A DNA stretch of 64,000 bases from Caballeronia sp. SBC1 (GCF_011493005.1 NZ_CP049157.1:868001-932000), one strand, 5' to 3'. Shown: positions 1 to 8,651, numbered from the stretch's first letter. The notes: generated by a model not told the origin, from the letters alone. Numbers and translations: made by a program.

Positions 1-1
1 T

Positions 2-541
2 GCAGCGATGCTCCAGCCAGGACAGCGTCTTTCGTTCTTCACGGCGGGCAAACCGGACTTGCCGCCCGGCTTCGACGTGGTGCGCGAGGCGGTTGCCAAT
101 CAGATGGTTGCCACCAGGAGGTTCACCGTATCGTCCGATAAGCGGATCGTGCGACTCGGCGTCGACGACACTGCTGATATGCTCCGACTCGCCGGGCTGA
201 CCGAACCCGGACCATTCAACGCCCGGACCAACGAACTAGGTCACTTCTTTGGCATTAAGGAGGGCGGCGAACTGGTGGCGATGGCGGGCGAAAGAATGAC
301 TGCCGGCAAATACGTCGAAATCAGCGCTGTGTGCACGCACCCGGAGTGGCGTGGTCGAGGGTTGGGTCGGCTGTTGATGGAGCATCTGTCGGCAACAATC
401 CAGGAACGCAACAAGGTGCCGTTCCTTCATGTGTTCACCAACAACGTTGCCGCCGTCCGTCTGTATCGGGAACTCGGCTTTCGCGTTGCCAGAACCGTGC
501 AACTGACGGCCATCGTGAAGTCGTCGGCCGACGCAAGCTGA
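2..541 (+). CDS. GNAT family N-acetyltransferase (FR47-like), 5'-truncated by window edge
   Basis: The reading frame is open to the left edge and the first in-window ATG (position 8) has no Shine-Dalgarno, so the true start is probably outside the window. The visible 177 residues align with the complete 235-residue GNAT gene at 3112-3819. The shared block beginning MVATR lies at residue 33 here and about residue 91 there, implying some 58 missing N-terminal residues. The acetyl-CoA-binding motif A is visible as EISAVC followed by WRGRGLGRLL, and the C-terminal HVFTNN and LYRELGF match the FR47/GNAT fold. It should transfer an acetyl group from acetyl-CoA to an amine; the substrate is unknown. 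A TetR gene follows 76 bp downstream. Confidence 0.85.
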   Translation, partial: AAMLQPGQRLSFFTAGKPDLPPGFDVVREAVANQMVATRRFTVSSDKRIVRLGVDDTADMLRLAGLTEPGPFNARTNELGHFFGIKEGGELVAMAGERMTAGKYVEISAVCTHPEWRGRGLGRLLMEHLSATIQERNKVPFLHVFTNNVAAVRLYRELGFRVARTVQLTAIVKSSADAS

Positions 542-617
542 TCGCTGCGGCGGCAAGAGCGGGCGAGCGGCGCCGCCGATCGATCCGCAGGACAACGCAT
601 CTTTGAGACAGAAAAAA

Positions 618-1172
618 ATGGGGCACTCACAAGCTGACAAACTGGCCACGCATCAACGGATCGTGGAGGTCGCCGCGCGTCGTTTCCGCGAGCGCGGTAT
701 TGACGGAATTAGTGTCGGCGACATCATGAAAGAAGCCGGCTTGACCGTCGGCGGCTTCTACAAGCATTTCGAATCACGCGATGCGCTTGTGACGGAGGCC
801 TTCATCCTCGCGCTGCAGGACATCGAGCATATTCAGGACGCGCTCAAGACGGAGCCTCAGCGCGCGATAAGCACCTACGTGTCTACCAGTCATCGGAACA
901 ACGTCGGCCGAGGTTGCCCGATTTCGGCGTTGGTCAACGACGTGGCGCGCGCTCCCGACGCAACTCGCGAGGTATTCACCGAACGTGTCAGTGAAATCCT
1001 CGATTTGCTCGCGCAGTCTTTTCCTGAAGCGGAAGACGCCCAGGATAAAGCGGTGATGATTTTTAGCACCTGGGTGGGTTCAATCGCACTCGCTCGCGCA
1101 GTGAAGGACACGAATCTGTCGAACAGGATAATCGAAGGAGCGCTGGCCGAAGTGCTCAAGATGTACGACTGA
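618..1172 (+). CDS. TetR/AcrR family transcriptional regulator
   Basis: A 184-residue DNA-binding repressor. The N-terminal helix-turn-helix (about residues 10-57) reads as TetR: RFRERGIDGISVGDIM, then AGLTVGGFYKHF, the typical recognition-helix signature. The C-terminal half is the ligand/dimer domain, with GCPISALVNDVAR typical of the LmrA/YxaF-like subgroup. I chose the ATG; a TTG five codons upstream is also in frame, and neither has a strong ribosome site. It follows the acetyltransferase in the same direction and may regulate it or the nearby genes. The target is not visible. Confidence 0.88.
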   Translation: MGHSQADKLATHQRIVEVAARRFRERGIDGISVGDIMKEAGLTVGGFYKHFESRDALVTEAFILALQDIEHIQDALKTEPQRAISTYVSTSHRNNVGRGCPISALVNDVARAPDATREVFTERVSEILDLLAQSFPEAEDAQDKAVMIFSTWVGSIALARAVKDTNLSNRIIEGALAEVLKMYD

Positions 1173-1666
1173 TGCAGTGCGTAACTCTTAGGCCTCATGC
1201 GCGTTTCCCTCATCCCAACCTGGTCGTTGAAGAACTCGGGCTCAGTGTGAGCTCGGTTCCCAATTGTCGCCCGCGCTACAGGCGTCATCAACGAGTTCGG
1301 CGATCGCACCAATGATGTCGTCTCCCCCGCTACCAGCATTTCAGGTCCTGTCCCGAAGAGGCGAGAGCTCGCGAGACCTCGTTTAGTCCGGCGGGCCGGA
1401 GACCATAGAAAATCTGCCTATAAGGCCTCTCTTATCGAGCGGCTGCCGCGTCTTTCGCCTGACAGAGTCGAGCGAGAAATGCCGCATTGATTTCGCGATG
1501 ACAGGATTGCGGTGGCAAGCCGACGTCTGGTGGTCCGGCAGAAAGTCCGGCGAATGTCGCCTCATGGCCGATAGCGCTCCCTGACGCGGTCGGCTGAGGT
1601 CACTTAGGATTGCAACCCATCACCATCGCCGCCTGCAGGTCCCATATCTACTGAAAAGCAGCGCTT
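1173..1666. other. Intergenic region without a convincing gene
   Basis: Almost 500 bp between convergent genes (TetR on plus, AraC on minus). It contains one strong imperfect hairpin just past the TetR gene (listed separately) and a 60-codon minus-strand open frame that lacks a ribosome site and resembles nothing I recognise. I see no tRNA, insertion sequence or tandem repeat in it. Confidence 0.6.
1232..1259. repeat. Imperfect hairpin downstream of the TetR gene
   Basis: GAAC-T-CGGGCTCA, loop GTG, TGAGCTCGGTTC can form a 12-bp stem with one bulged T and one G-T wobble. It lies 60 bp past the TetR stop. No T-run follows on either strand, so it is at best a weak or Rho-assisted terminator or an mRNA 3'-end stabiliser. 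Confidence 0.4.
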
Positions 1667-2644
1667 TCAAATGTCCCCTCCCCTGGCGCCACGCAGCTCG
1701 CGCACCCCGCGCCCGAGGCGGCGGCGCAACAGCGTGCGCAACGTCGCGCCATCGACATAGCCGACCGCCGCGGCAATCGCCTCGATGTCGAGGCGGCTCG
1801 TGCGAAGGAGATGAACCGCTCGTTCGACACGAAGGTCCTGGAAGTAAGACAGCGGAGATTTTCCAAGCACCGCCTCAATGCGACGCTGTAGCGTTCGCGT
1901 AGTAGTTGCAAGGGCGCTCGCAGCCGCGTCAAGCGAAAAGCCCTCGGCGAGCCGGCCTCTTGCCCAGCGCTCGAAGCGCTCGACGAGCGGATCTGCGCGC
2001 GCAAGATGATCCGGAATCATGTAGGACGCCTGCGAAGGTCGTTCGTCCACCAAAAGATAGCGGGCTACGACCGACGCGAGATCAGGGCTCGCCTGATTCA
2101 GCAGCCAAAGAGCGAGATCGAGGTGCCCCATCGCGGCGCCCGCGGTGGCGAAGCCGCCCGACGGCACCACCATGCGAGCGCTGTCCAGGCGCACCTCCGG
2201 GTAACGCTGACGAAACAAAGGCGCGAGCCACCACGTTGTAGTGGCTTCCTGACCATTCAGCAAACCAGATTCCGCCAGCGTGAAAGTGCCAATGCAAGCA
2301 GTCGCGATCTTCACGCCATCCGCGTGACTTTGACGGAGCAAGGCCATTGCATCGATCACGTCCCGCCGCGTGAACGCCGCCACCAGTTGCTCTGGCATCT
2401 TGGTAGCGAGTGCCGGTACAACCAGCCAGTCCGGCCGGTCCATTGCGCTTACCGGCTTGACCGGCACGCGCATCCCCAACGCAGTCCGCACATCGCGCCG
2501 CATACCGATCACATCGATTTCAAAATGCGGGCCGACGCCGGGCTGCTGCATCGCGGCCAGATCGTTCGCGGTGGTGAAAGCGTCAAGCACCGCGGAGAAC
2601 CCCGTGTCGAACACTCCATCGAGGGCGAGAACAGTCAGCTTCAT
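1667..2644 (-). CDS. GlxA-type AraC family transcriptional regulator (DJ-1/PfpI domain + HTH)
   Basis: 325 residues with the two-domain GlxA/FtrA layout. Residues about 1-190 form a DJ-1/PfpI amidotransferase-like domain (opening MKLTVLALDGVFDTG, with the nucleophile-elbow region KIATACIGTFTLAESG, in which Cys could be functional). Residues about 225-320 carry the double AraC helix-turn-helix (DAAASALATTTRTLQRRI, then a second helix set around IAAAVGYVDGATLRTLLRRRLG). Such regulators usually sense a small metabolite. A perfect 13-bp-arm palindrome begins at the start codon itself, suggesting tight autoregulation, and the divergent isomerase-like gene starts 139 bp away. It ends convergently with the empty region before it. 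Confidence 0.9.
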   Translation of the reverse strand: MKLTVLALDGVFDTGFSAVLDAFTTANDLAAMQQPGVGPHFEIDVIGMRRDVRTALGMRVPVKPVSAMDRPDWLVVPALATKMPEQLVAAFTRRDVIDAMALLRQSHADGVKIATACIGTFTLAESGLLNGQEATTTWWLAPLFRQRYPEVRLDSARMVVPSGGFATAGAAMGHLDLALWLLNQASPDLASVVARYLLVDERPSQASYMIPDHLARADPLVERFERWARGRLAEGFSLDAAASALATTTRTLQRRIEAVLGKSPLSYFQDLRVERAVHLLRTSRLDIEAIAAAVGYVDGATLRTLLRRRLGRGVRELRGARGGDI

Positions 2645-2678
2645 GTCGTAAATGACCTCAAAAATGTCATTTACGACA
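2644..2678. promoter_or_regulatory. Perfect long palindrome (operator candidate) at the start of the GlxA-type regulator
   Basis: Arms TGTCGTAAATGAC and GTCATTTACGACA are exact reverse complements (13 bp) separated by 9 bp. The left arm touches the first base of the regulator's ATG, so a bound protein or an mRNA hairpin would cover the ribosome-binding region. It is the longest perfect palindrome I found in the window. It also sits in the shared promoter space of the divergent isomerase-like gene. Confidence 0.7.
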
Positions 2679-2783
2679 ATAGTACGCAGGCACGTTCCTG
2701 TCTAGAGTGGTCCTCAATCCGAACGCAACGGGTCCGCGTTCCTCGGACGGCACCCAGATCAACCTTCGTAACTGGAGCAGACA

Positions 2784-3074
2784 ATGAAAGTCATGGCGAT
2801 TGGCACACTCAAGCCGCTTACCCCCGAGCAACAACAGGCTTATATGCCGAAGGAAGTCCCGGCAACGTTGCAGCTCTACCTTGACGGGAAGATGGAGCAA
2901 TTCTGGTTACGGGACGCAATGAAGGGCGTTATTTTCTTGATGAACGTGGACTCGGTCGACGAGGCCGACAAGCTTCTGAGGGCGTTGCCGCTCGGCCGGG
3001 ACAACCTCCTGACGTTCGACTTGATGCAAGTCGGACCGCTTGCACCGCTCGGCATGCTGATGAACGCCGCTTGA
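2784..3074 (+). CDS. Muconolactone-isomerase-like ferredoxin-fold protein
   Basis: 96 residues, the size of the muconolactone delta-isomerase/YCII-type dimeric alpha-beta barrel proteins. The start MKVMAIGTLKPLTPEQ and the core strand KGVIFLMNVDSVDEADKLLRALP followed by LLTFDLMQVGPL match that family. True muconolactone isomerases sit in catechol ortho-cleavage operons; none of those genes is present, so a role as a small binding protein or enzyme of unknown substrate is more likely. It is divergent from the GlxA-type regulator, its likely controller, and 37 bp upstream of a GNAT gene in the same direction. Confidence 0.75.
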   Translation: MKVMAIGTLKPLTPEQQQAYMPKEVPATLQLYLDGKMEQFWLRDAMKGVIFLMNVDSVDEADKLLRALPLGRDNLLTFDLMQVGPLAPLGMLMNAA

Positions 3075-3111
3075 TGTCCAACAGGAAGCAGGGCTGGCAA
3101 AAGGAACCGGC

Positions 3112-3819
3112 ATGAACCATTCAACACAATCCAGCCTCGATCGCCCGATCTGGGCGGCCCTGACAGGCAGGCAGGCGCATCTGCGCCAAGGTGATCTGCT
3201 TGCCCGCCGCTTCCACCCAGACGTGGCTCCGTTTGCCGCCGTCGAGTACGAGGCCCCTGCGGCCTACGAGGCGCTCCACGCGCTCCTGCTGCCCCATGAG
3301 CAGGTAGCATTGCTGTCCTCCGACCCTGTCGCTCCAATCGACGCCCTGCGAGCAGAGCGCATGGGCGTGATCCATCAGATGGTCGCCACTCGCCACGAAG
3401 CCAGGGGTACGGGCGATCAGGACGTGATTCGCTTAAGCAACGCCGATGCGAAAGACATGCTCGATCTGGCCCAGAAGACCAAGCCGGGTCCGTTCGGTAA
3501 GCGAACGCACGAGATGGGCAATTACATCGGCATTCGCGACCGGGGACGTCTGGTTGCGATGGCAGGTGAACGCATGCGCCTCGACGGATACGTTGAGATA
3601 AGCGCGGTTTGCGTGGATGACGACTGGCGCGGCCGGGGCTTTGCTGGCCGGCTCGTGAATCTCTTGTGCAGGGAAATCGAGCAACGTGGGGAGACTCCAT
3701 TCCTGCACGTATTCAGTGACAACCAATCCGCGATCGCGCTGTATGAACGTCTTGGCTTCGAGTTGCGGCGCACGTTCCACCTTACCCGGATCGGACACGC
3801 AGATTCGGGTAAGGAGTAA
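3112..3819 (+). CDS. GNAT family N-acetyltransferase (FR47-like)
   Basis: 235 residues. Residues about 105-230 are the GNAT/FR47 domain: LVAMAGERM strand, EISAVCVDDDWRGRGFAGRL (acetyl-CoA loop) and HVFSDNQSAIALYERLGF at the C-terminus. The N-terminal 90 residues are a family-specific extension. It is clearly paralogous to the truncated gene at the left edge, sharing MVATR, the KTKPGPF/TEPGPF block and VAMAGERM. It probably forms a two-gene unit with the isomerase-like gene upstream. The acetyl acceptor is unknown. Confidence 0.88.
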   Translation: MNHSTQSSLDRPIWAALTGRQAHLRQGDLLARRFHPDVAPFAAVEYEAPAAYEALHALLLPHEQVALLSSDPVAPIDALRAERMGVIHQMVATRHEARGTGDQDVIRLSNADAKDMLDLAQKTKPGPFGKRTHEMGNYIGIRDRGRLVAMAGERMRLDGYVEISAVCVDDDWRGRGFAGRLVNLLCREIEQRGETPFLHVFSDNQSAIALYERLGFELRRTFHLTRIGHADSGKE

Positions 3820-4015
3820 TGCGACGTTCCAGTTGGTGCGTCGATGACGAACGCCCGCTCGCTTGCGCCGGCACGAATACCTGCGGCGACGGAGGAGGTC
3901 CGATGCGTGCCGAAAATCGCTCATTCGGACGGTCACGGTGGAGATCTCTAGCTGCCCGGTTTCTGCGGATGACTTGCATGCCCGGACCTTTCCAAGAATG
4001 CCGGCCGTTGCCCTT

Positions 4016-5278
4016 CTAACTCGCCTCCTCAACTGGCCTGGTCAGCCGGAGAACGAAAGCGAGGCCGGTGAAGGCGAATCCCACTACGCACACACCCGTC
4101 CAGCCGGCCATCGACCACGCAGCACCGGAGAGCGCGGCACCCAGCGCGCCGCCGACAAAAAACACGCCGACGAACAAACCGTTCAGCCTTCCGCGCGCGG
4201 CAGGATCCATCAGGTTGATCGCACGCCGGCCCAAGGTCTGGTCAGTGACAACGCCTGCGTCGAGCGCGGCTGCGCCCGCGACGAGCATCGCAACCGCCAG
4301 TACGGGATGCGCGCTCGCCGAAAAGCCCCCCCAACCCGCGCCTGCTACGCCGATTGCCACCAGCGCAAGGAGCATCGTCAGGTGGCCGGCAAGCAACGTC
4401 TTGCGACCCGACCCACGGTCGCCTGCGCGGCCGGCGAGCGGCGTCACGACCGCACCCGCCGCGCCGGCGAGCGCGAACAGGGCGATGCCGTTCATATCGA
4501 AGCTGAATGGCGGCTGCACGAGCCGCAGGCCGATCGCCGTCCAGAACGCGCTGAACGCGCCCATCACCAACGCCGCCGATACCGCGTTCCGTTGCAACAC
4601 AGGCTCCGTGCGCATCAACGTCCAGAGCGAGTACAGGAGTGCCGGATAACGCGTCGGGATGGCCGGCACGCGGGCAGGCAGTTTCATGTACAGGACAACA
4701 GCGAGTAGTACATCGATCACCGCCGCAAACCCGTAAAAGGCACGCCAGCCAACCGACCCGGCAATCACGCTGGCGGCCGGACGCGACAACAGGATGCCGA
4801 GCATCAAGCCGCTCATCACGTTGCCGACTGCACGTCCGCGGTGGCTTTCCGGCGCCATCGAAGCGGCCATTGGCACCAGCATCTGGATCACGCTGGATGC
4901 AGCGCCGGCCAGGAATACAGCGACCAGGAACAATACGCGTGAGTCAGTGAGCATCGCGACCGCGAGAAAACCGGCGCCGCACGCCAGTGTGCGCACGATC
5001 AGCCGCCGGTTCTCCAGCAGGTCGCACAGCGGCACGAGCAGCACCAGGCCGACGGCGTAGCCGAGTTGCGGCAGCATGGCGGCGAGGCCGGCGAACTCGG
5101 GCGCGAGATGCAAGCTGCGGCTGATCGCACCGGTCAGCGTTTGCGCGGCAAAGAGATTCATCACGATCACGCCGACTGCCGTCGCGAAGAAGACAGTCAG
5201 CGGCCCGGTGAGTCTGTGCGGGTTGTCAGCTTCCTGCGTCGCGATGGCACGGGCGGGACTTTCTGCGGATGGATTCAT
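4016..5278 (-). CDS. MFS transporter (12-TM drug/metabolite exporter type)
   Basis: 420 residues with roughly twelve hydrophobic segments, starting after a polar N-terminus at TVFFATAVGVIVMNLF. The motif-A-like loop between TM2 and TM3 appears as VPLCDLLENRRLIV, and ESHRGRAVGNVMSGLMLGILLSRPAAS is typical of DHA1-type exporters related to YnfM. I start at the ATG giving MNPSAE; an in-frame TTG five codons upstream lies inside a perfect palindrome and is less likely. It is divergent from a LysR gene that probably controls it. Substrate unknown. Confidence 0.88.
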   Translation of the reverse strand: MNPSAESPARAIATQEADNPHRLTGPLTVFFATAVGVIVMNLFAAQTLTGAISRSLHLAPEFAGLAAMLPQLGYAVGLVLLVPLCDLLENRRLIVRTLACGAGFLAVAMLTDSRVLFLVAVFLAGAASSVIQMLVPMAASMAPESHRGRAVGNVMSGLMLGILLSRPAASVIAGSVGWRAFYGFAAVIDVLLAVVLYMKLPARVPAIPTRYPALLYSLWTLMRTEPVLQRNAVSAALVMGAFSAFWTAIGLRLVQPPFSFDMNGIALFALAGAAGAVVTPLAGRAGDRGSGRKTLLAGHLTMLLALVAIGVAGAGWGGFSASAHPVLAVAMLVAGAAALDAGVVTDQTLGRRAINLMDPAARGRLNGLFVGVFFVGGALGAALSGAAWSMAGWTGVCVVGFAFTGLAFVLRLTRPVEEAS

Positions 5279-5283
5279 CGAAG

Positions 5284-5310
5284 GGGTTCTCAAACGGGAT
5301 TTGAGAACCC
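5284..5310. promoter_or_regulatory. Perfect 11-bp-arm palindrome between MFS and LysR genes
   Basis: GGGTTCTCAAA and TTTGAGAACCC are exact reverse complements around a 5-bp spacer. It sits 6 bp upstream of the MFS start codon, in its 5' leader, so it could be an operator for the divergent LysR protein or a leader hairpin that hides the MFS ribosome site. There is no T-run, so it is not a typical terminator. Confidence 0.6.
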
Positions 5311-5320
5311 ATCCTAGTGA

Positions 5321-5335
5321 CGCATCTACTATGCG
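5321..5335. promoter_or_regulatory. Short inverted repeat in the MFS/LysR intergenic region
   Basis: CGCAT-CTACT-ATGCG is a perfect 5-bp-arm palindrome 64 bp before the LysR start, a position compatible with a LysR recognition half of the promoter. It is short enough to arise by chance. Confidence 0.35.
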
Positions 5336-5398
5336 ACAATTGAAATATGTTGATAATGATTATGCGGATTAATTTTTAATGCCCATTGGAGCACCCGT

Positions 5399-6349
5399 TT
5401 GAATACCCGTGATCTACAAGCGTTCGTTGCAGTTGTCGACAGCGGTTCGATGGTGCGCGCGGCAGAAAAACTTCATCTCACGCAGCCTGGGTTGACCCGG
5501 CGCGTGCAAAACCTTGAAACCATGCTGGGTGTGGAATTGCTCGATCGCCAAAGCAAGCCGCTCAAGCCGACCGCCGCGGGCAACGAGGTGGTCGCGCTGG
5601 CGCGCACCGTATTGCGCGCGGTGGACGATCTGATGGTGGTGGCTTCTCCCGAAAGCGAGCCATCCGGCGAGTTGAGAATTGGAATGCCGCCGTTTCTGGC
5701 CGAAGTGGCGCTCGAAAAACCAGTCGACCTCCTGCGAGGCGCTTTTCCGCGACTTACGCTGCGCGTAACAGCGGGTTGGTCGCCGGCTCTGTTGCAGAGT
5801 GTGGAACGGGGCTCGCTCGATGCATCGATCGTGATGATGCCGCCGGGCTTCGCACCACCCGAGACGTTGCGCACTACGCTCCTCGCAAGCCTGCCGACCG
5901 TGATCGTGGCAGCGCGCGCCCTCGGCCTGCCCGACACGCCGATAAAACTGGCCGATCTGGCGCGTTACCAATGGGTGCTCAATCAGGATGGCTGCGGGAT
6001 GCGCTCGGTGTTAAGACGTGCAATCGAGGCAGCGGGAGTGCCATTTAATGTTGCCGTTGAAGCGTTTGGATCGGAGCTGCAATTGTCGCTGGTCGCGCGT
6101 GGACTCGGTATCGGACTCGTCACGCCAGACATGCTGGAACGCACGGCGCATCGTCCGGCGCTCCAGGTGATAGAGACCACCGACTTTCGCACGGGAGTCG
6201 ATGTGTGGTTCGTTCATGGCTCCATCCCCGGACGGCTCATACGGGCTATCGATCTGTTGCGCTGTTCGCTCACAGAGGTACTCGCCAAAGGTAGTGCGGC
6301 GATGCAAAGTGAAGACACAGAACGCTCGCCAACGAAGCGCAAGACATAG
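5399..6349 (+). CDS. LysR family transcriptional regulator
   Basis: 316 residues. The winged helix-turn-helix occupies residues 1-60 (MNTRDLQAFVAVVDSGS, then AAEKLHLTQPGLTRRVQNLE), followed by the periplasmic-binding-like effector domain. The start is a TTG supported by GGAG seven bases upstream. It is divergent from the MFS gene with two palindromes between them, the usual layout for a LysR activator and its target exporter. The last ~20 residues are polar and basic (ERSPTKRKT) and beyond the conserved domain. Confidence 0.9.
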   Translation: MNTRDLQAFVAVVDSGSMVRAAEKLHLTQPGLTRRVQNLETMLGVELLDRQSKPLKPTAAGNEVVALARTVLRAVDDLMVVASPESEPSGELRIGMPPFLAEVALEKPVDLLRGAFPRLTLRVTAGWSPALLQSVERGSLDASIVMMPPGFAPPETLRTTLLASLPTVIVAARALGLPDTPIKLADLARYQWVLNQDGCGMRSVLRRAIEAAGVPFNVAVEAFGSELQLSLVARGLGIGLVTPDMLERTAHRPALQVIETTDFRTGVDVWFVHGSIPGRLIRAIDLLRCSLTEVLAKGSAAMQSEDTERSPTKRKT

Positions 6350-6731
6350 GCTGACGGGTTTGCGCCCGTCGATGATTGGCAGGAGCCTCGCAAAGCAAGA
6401 TGGCAGATTCTGTTTCGTTCGAATGCCAGCGAACTGGTCGCCACCACGGCGGATTCACCCAGCAGGATGGCCAGAGTGAACGTCTTTTTTGTTCTACGCT
6501 ATAAGAGGGGCTCGCAGCGCACCTGCCTATTTGTCCTGGATCATGGCTATTGGAGAGAGCCTCTGAATTCGCTGCACCCGCAGACGGTCCTCCAGCCCGA
6601 TACGGTTTAACGAGCCGGAGGCCAATCTTGAATCAAACCAATCGCCTGACTAAATGCCAAGGCAGCCCGGGGACCGACGCTCCGACAAGCGGTACACGTC
6701 CCCTGGTGCACCCGCTCCATGGAGAATGATG
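6350..6731. other. Intergenic region upstream of the peroxiredoxin gene
   Basis: About 380 bp without a convincing gene. A GACGGG/CCCGTC 6-bp hairpin with a 6-nt loop (6353-6370) follows the LysR stop directly and may end its transcript, although no T-run follows. The rest should contain the promoter of the peroxiredoxin gene, but I cannot point to a clear -35/-10 pair. Confidence 0.5.
6353..6370 (+). terminator. Possible weak terminator hairpin after the LysR gene
   Basis: Perfect 6-bp GC-rich stem with a 6-nt loop starting 4 bp past the stop codon. Position favours a terminator; the missing T-run argues against an intrinsic one. Confidence 0.3.
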
Positions 6732-7385
6732 ATGCCGATTCGATTAGGGGAAGAAGCGCCGGATTTCACTGCTGAAACGACTGAAGGAACGATCCATTTT
6801 CACGAATGGATCGGCGACCATTGGGCGATCCTGTTTTCGCACCCCAAGGATTTCACACCCGTTTGCACGACTGAGCTCGGATACATGGCGGGCCTCAAGC
6901 CGGAATTCGATAAGCGCAACACAAAAATTATCGGACTCAGCGTCGATCCCGTCAGCGACCATCAGAAGTGGGCAGCGGATATTGAAGAGACGCAGGGACA
7001 CGCCATCAACTACCCGATGATTGGCGATTCGGACCTGACCGTCGCGAAGCTTTACGACATGATTCACCCGAACGCGAGCGGTGGCCCACGCACCGCCGTG
7101 GATAACGCGACCGTACGCTCAGTGTTTCTCATCGGGCCTGATAAGAAAGTCAAAGCCATGCTCGTGTACCCGATGAGCGCAGGCCGTAATTTCGACGAGG
7201 TGATGCGTCTGCTCGATTCGCTGCAACTTAACGCGAAGCACACGGTAGCGACGCCTGTGAATTGGAAACCGGGTGAAGACGTCATCATTCCGACGTCCGT
7301 CTCAAACGATGACGCGATGCGGAAATATCCGCAGGGTTTCAAGACCGTGAAACCCTACCTCCGCTACGTGGCACAACCGAAGTAA
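6732..7385 (+). CDS. 1-Cys peroxiredoxin (Prx6/AhpC-TSA family)
   Basis: 217 residues, the usual Prx6 length. The catalytic motif FTPVCTTEL contains the only cysteine in the protein, so it is a true 1-Cys enzyme that must be recycled by an external thiol. The C-terminal extension VATPVNWKPGEDVIIP and YLRYVAQPK is characteristic of Prx6. It reduces H2O2 and organic hydroperoxides in the cytoplasm. Three consecutive in-frame ATGs occur; the third has GGAG at 7 bases and gives the family's normal MPIRLGEEAPDF start. A persulfide dioxygenase-rhodanese gene follows, suggesting a thiol/peroxide stress unit. Confidence 0.93.
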   Translation: MPIRLGEEAPDFTAETTEGTIHFHEWIGDHWAILFSHPKDFTPVCTTELGYMAGLKPEFDKRNTKIIGLSVDPVSDHQKWAADIEETQGHAINYPMIGDSDLTVAKLYDMIHPNASGGPRTAVDNATVRSVFLIGPDKKVKAMLVYPMSAGRNFDEVMRLLDSLQLNAKHTVATPVNWKPGEDVIIPTSVSNDDAMRKYPQGFKTVKPYLRYVAQPK

Positions 7386-7567
7386 TTTGCTCGTTGAGTG
7401 GCGCGGCGAGCACCGGGTAATTTGGGTCCCGGCGCGCGAACTGAGTCCGGGTGCGTATGTGCCCGGACCTTTGGCACCAACCCATTAAACGGCTCTCAGG
7501 ATGGTTCGACGAAGTCTCCTGTGGCCATCCTCAAGCGCCTCAAAGATGCAGGCGACGGAGCAAAATC

Positions 7568-8641
7568 GTGTTGATCTTCCGGCAGCTATTCGACCAGCAA
7601 TCGTCCACCTACACGTATCTTCTTGCCGACGGCGCAGCGGGAGAAGGCGTGCTGATCGACCCCGTATTCGAGCAGGTACGCCGGGATACCGCACTCATGG
7701 AAGAGCTTCGATTGCGCCTGCTTTACACGATCGACACCCACGTCCATGCCGATCATGTGACCGGCGCATGGATGCTGAACCGCCGCACGGGCAGCCAGAT
7801 TGCGATATCGGCCGCAAGCGGCGCCGAAGGCGCGGACCGCTATCTGAGCGATGGCGACAAGTGCCGGTTCGGCTCAAGGTATCTGGTCGTGCGTGCGACA
7901 CCGGGCCACACGAATGGATGCATCAGCCTCGTGCTGGACAACGAGACCATGGCGTTTACCGGCGATTGCCTGTTGATCAGGGGCACAGGCCGGACGGATT
8001 TTCAGGGTGGTGACCCGCACGCGATGTTCCGGGCGATTCACAATCAGGTTTTCACGCTACCCGAGGCATGCTTGCTCTACCCGGCCCACGATTACCGCGG
8101 TTTGACGGTGACGAGTGTCGGCGAGGAGCGGCGCTTCAATCCGCGCCTTGGCGGTGAACTGTGCGAAGGCGACTTCACGGGATACATGACGAACCTGCAC
8201 TTGCCGCATCCAAAGCAGATCGACGTTGCGGTACCGGCGAACCTGAAATGCGGTATGGCCGCGAGCTACCCCCTGCAGGTGGCGGAGCCCGATTGGGCGC
8301 CGCTGACGTACTCCTTTGCAGGCATCTGGGAAATCAATCCTCAATGGCTCGAGGAAAATCTCCGTTCGGTCGAGATCCTCGACGTGCGCGAGCCTGATGA
8401 GTTCGATGGACCGCTGGGGCGCATTCCCGGGGCCAGACTCATTTCACTCGGCGACCTGGCGGGGCGCGCCGGCGAACTCGTGCAAGAACGGCCGATCGTG
8501 ACGGTCTGCCGGGCAGGCGGGCGTTCAGCGCAAGCTACGGTCATACTCAGGCAGTCAGGATTCCAGGCCGTTGCCAACCTCTCTGGCGGTATGCTCCGCT
8601 GGCGCGCAGAAGGCCGCGTTGTCGAAAACGCCAGCATGTAG
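7568..8641 (+). CDS. Persulfide dioxygenase-rhodanese fusion (ETHE1-like MBL + rhodanese)
   Basis: 357 residues. Residues 1-240 are an ETHE1-type metallo-beta-lactamase fold: DTHVHADH (H58, H60, D62, H63), ATPGHTNGC, FTGDCLLIRGTGRTDF and YPAHDY supply the mononuclear iron ligands and the glutathione persulfide pocket of ETHE1. Residues about 255-350 are a rhodanese domain with the active-site loop VCRAGGRS. The family oxidises glutathione persulfide to sulfite and exchanges sulfane sulfur with thiosulfate. I start at GTG (GGAG 7 bases upstream); TTG at 7571 is an alternative. Longer in-frame starts give an unlikely Arg-rich leader. Confidence 0.92.
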   Translation: MLIFRQLFDQQSSTYTYLLADGAAGEGVLIDPVFEQVRRDTALMEELRLRLLYTIDTHVHADHVTGAWMLNRRTGSQIAISAASGAEGADRYLSDGDKCRFGSRYLVVRATPGHTNGCISLVLDNETMAFTGDCLLIRGTGRTDFQGGDPHAMFRAIHNQVFTLPEACLLYPAHDYRGLTVTSVGEERRFNPRLGGELCEGDFTGYMTNLHLPHPKQIDVAVPANLKCGMAASYPLQVAEPDWAPLTYSFAGIWEINPQWLEENLRSVEILDVREPDEFDGPLGRIPGARLISLGDLAGRAGELVQERPIVTVCRAGGRSAQATVILRQSGFQAVANLSGGMLRWRAEGRVVENASM

Positions 8642-8651
8642 CCGTATCGGC

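Noticed and set aside
1383..1565. 60-codon minus-strand open frame in the large intergenic region
   Set aside because: No ribosome site, no recognisable family and no coding-like composition.
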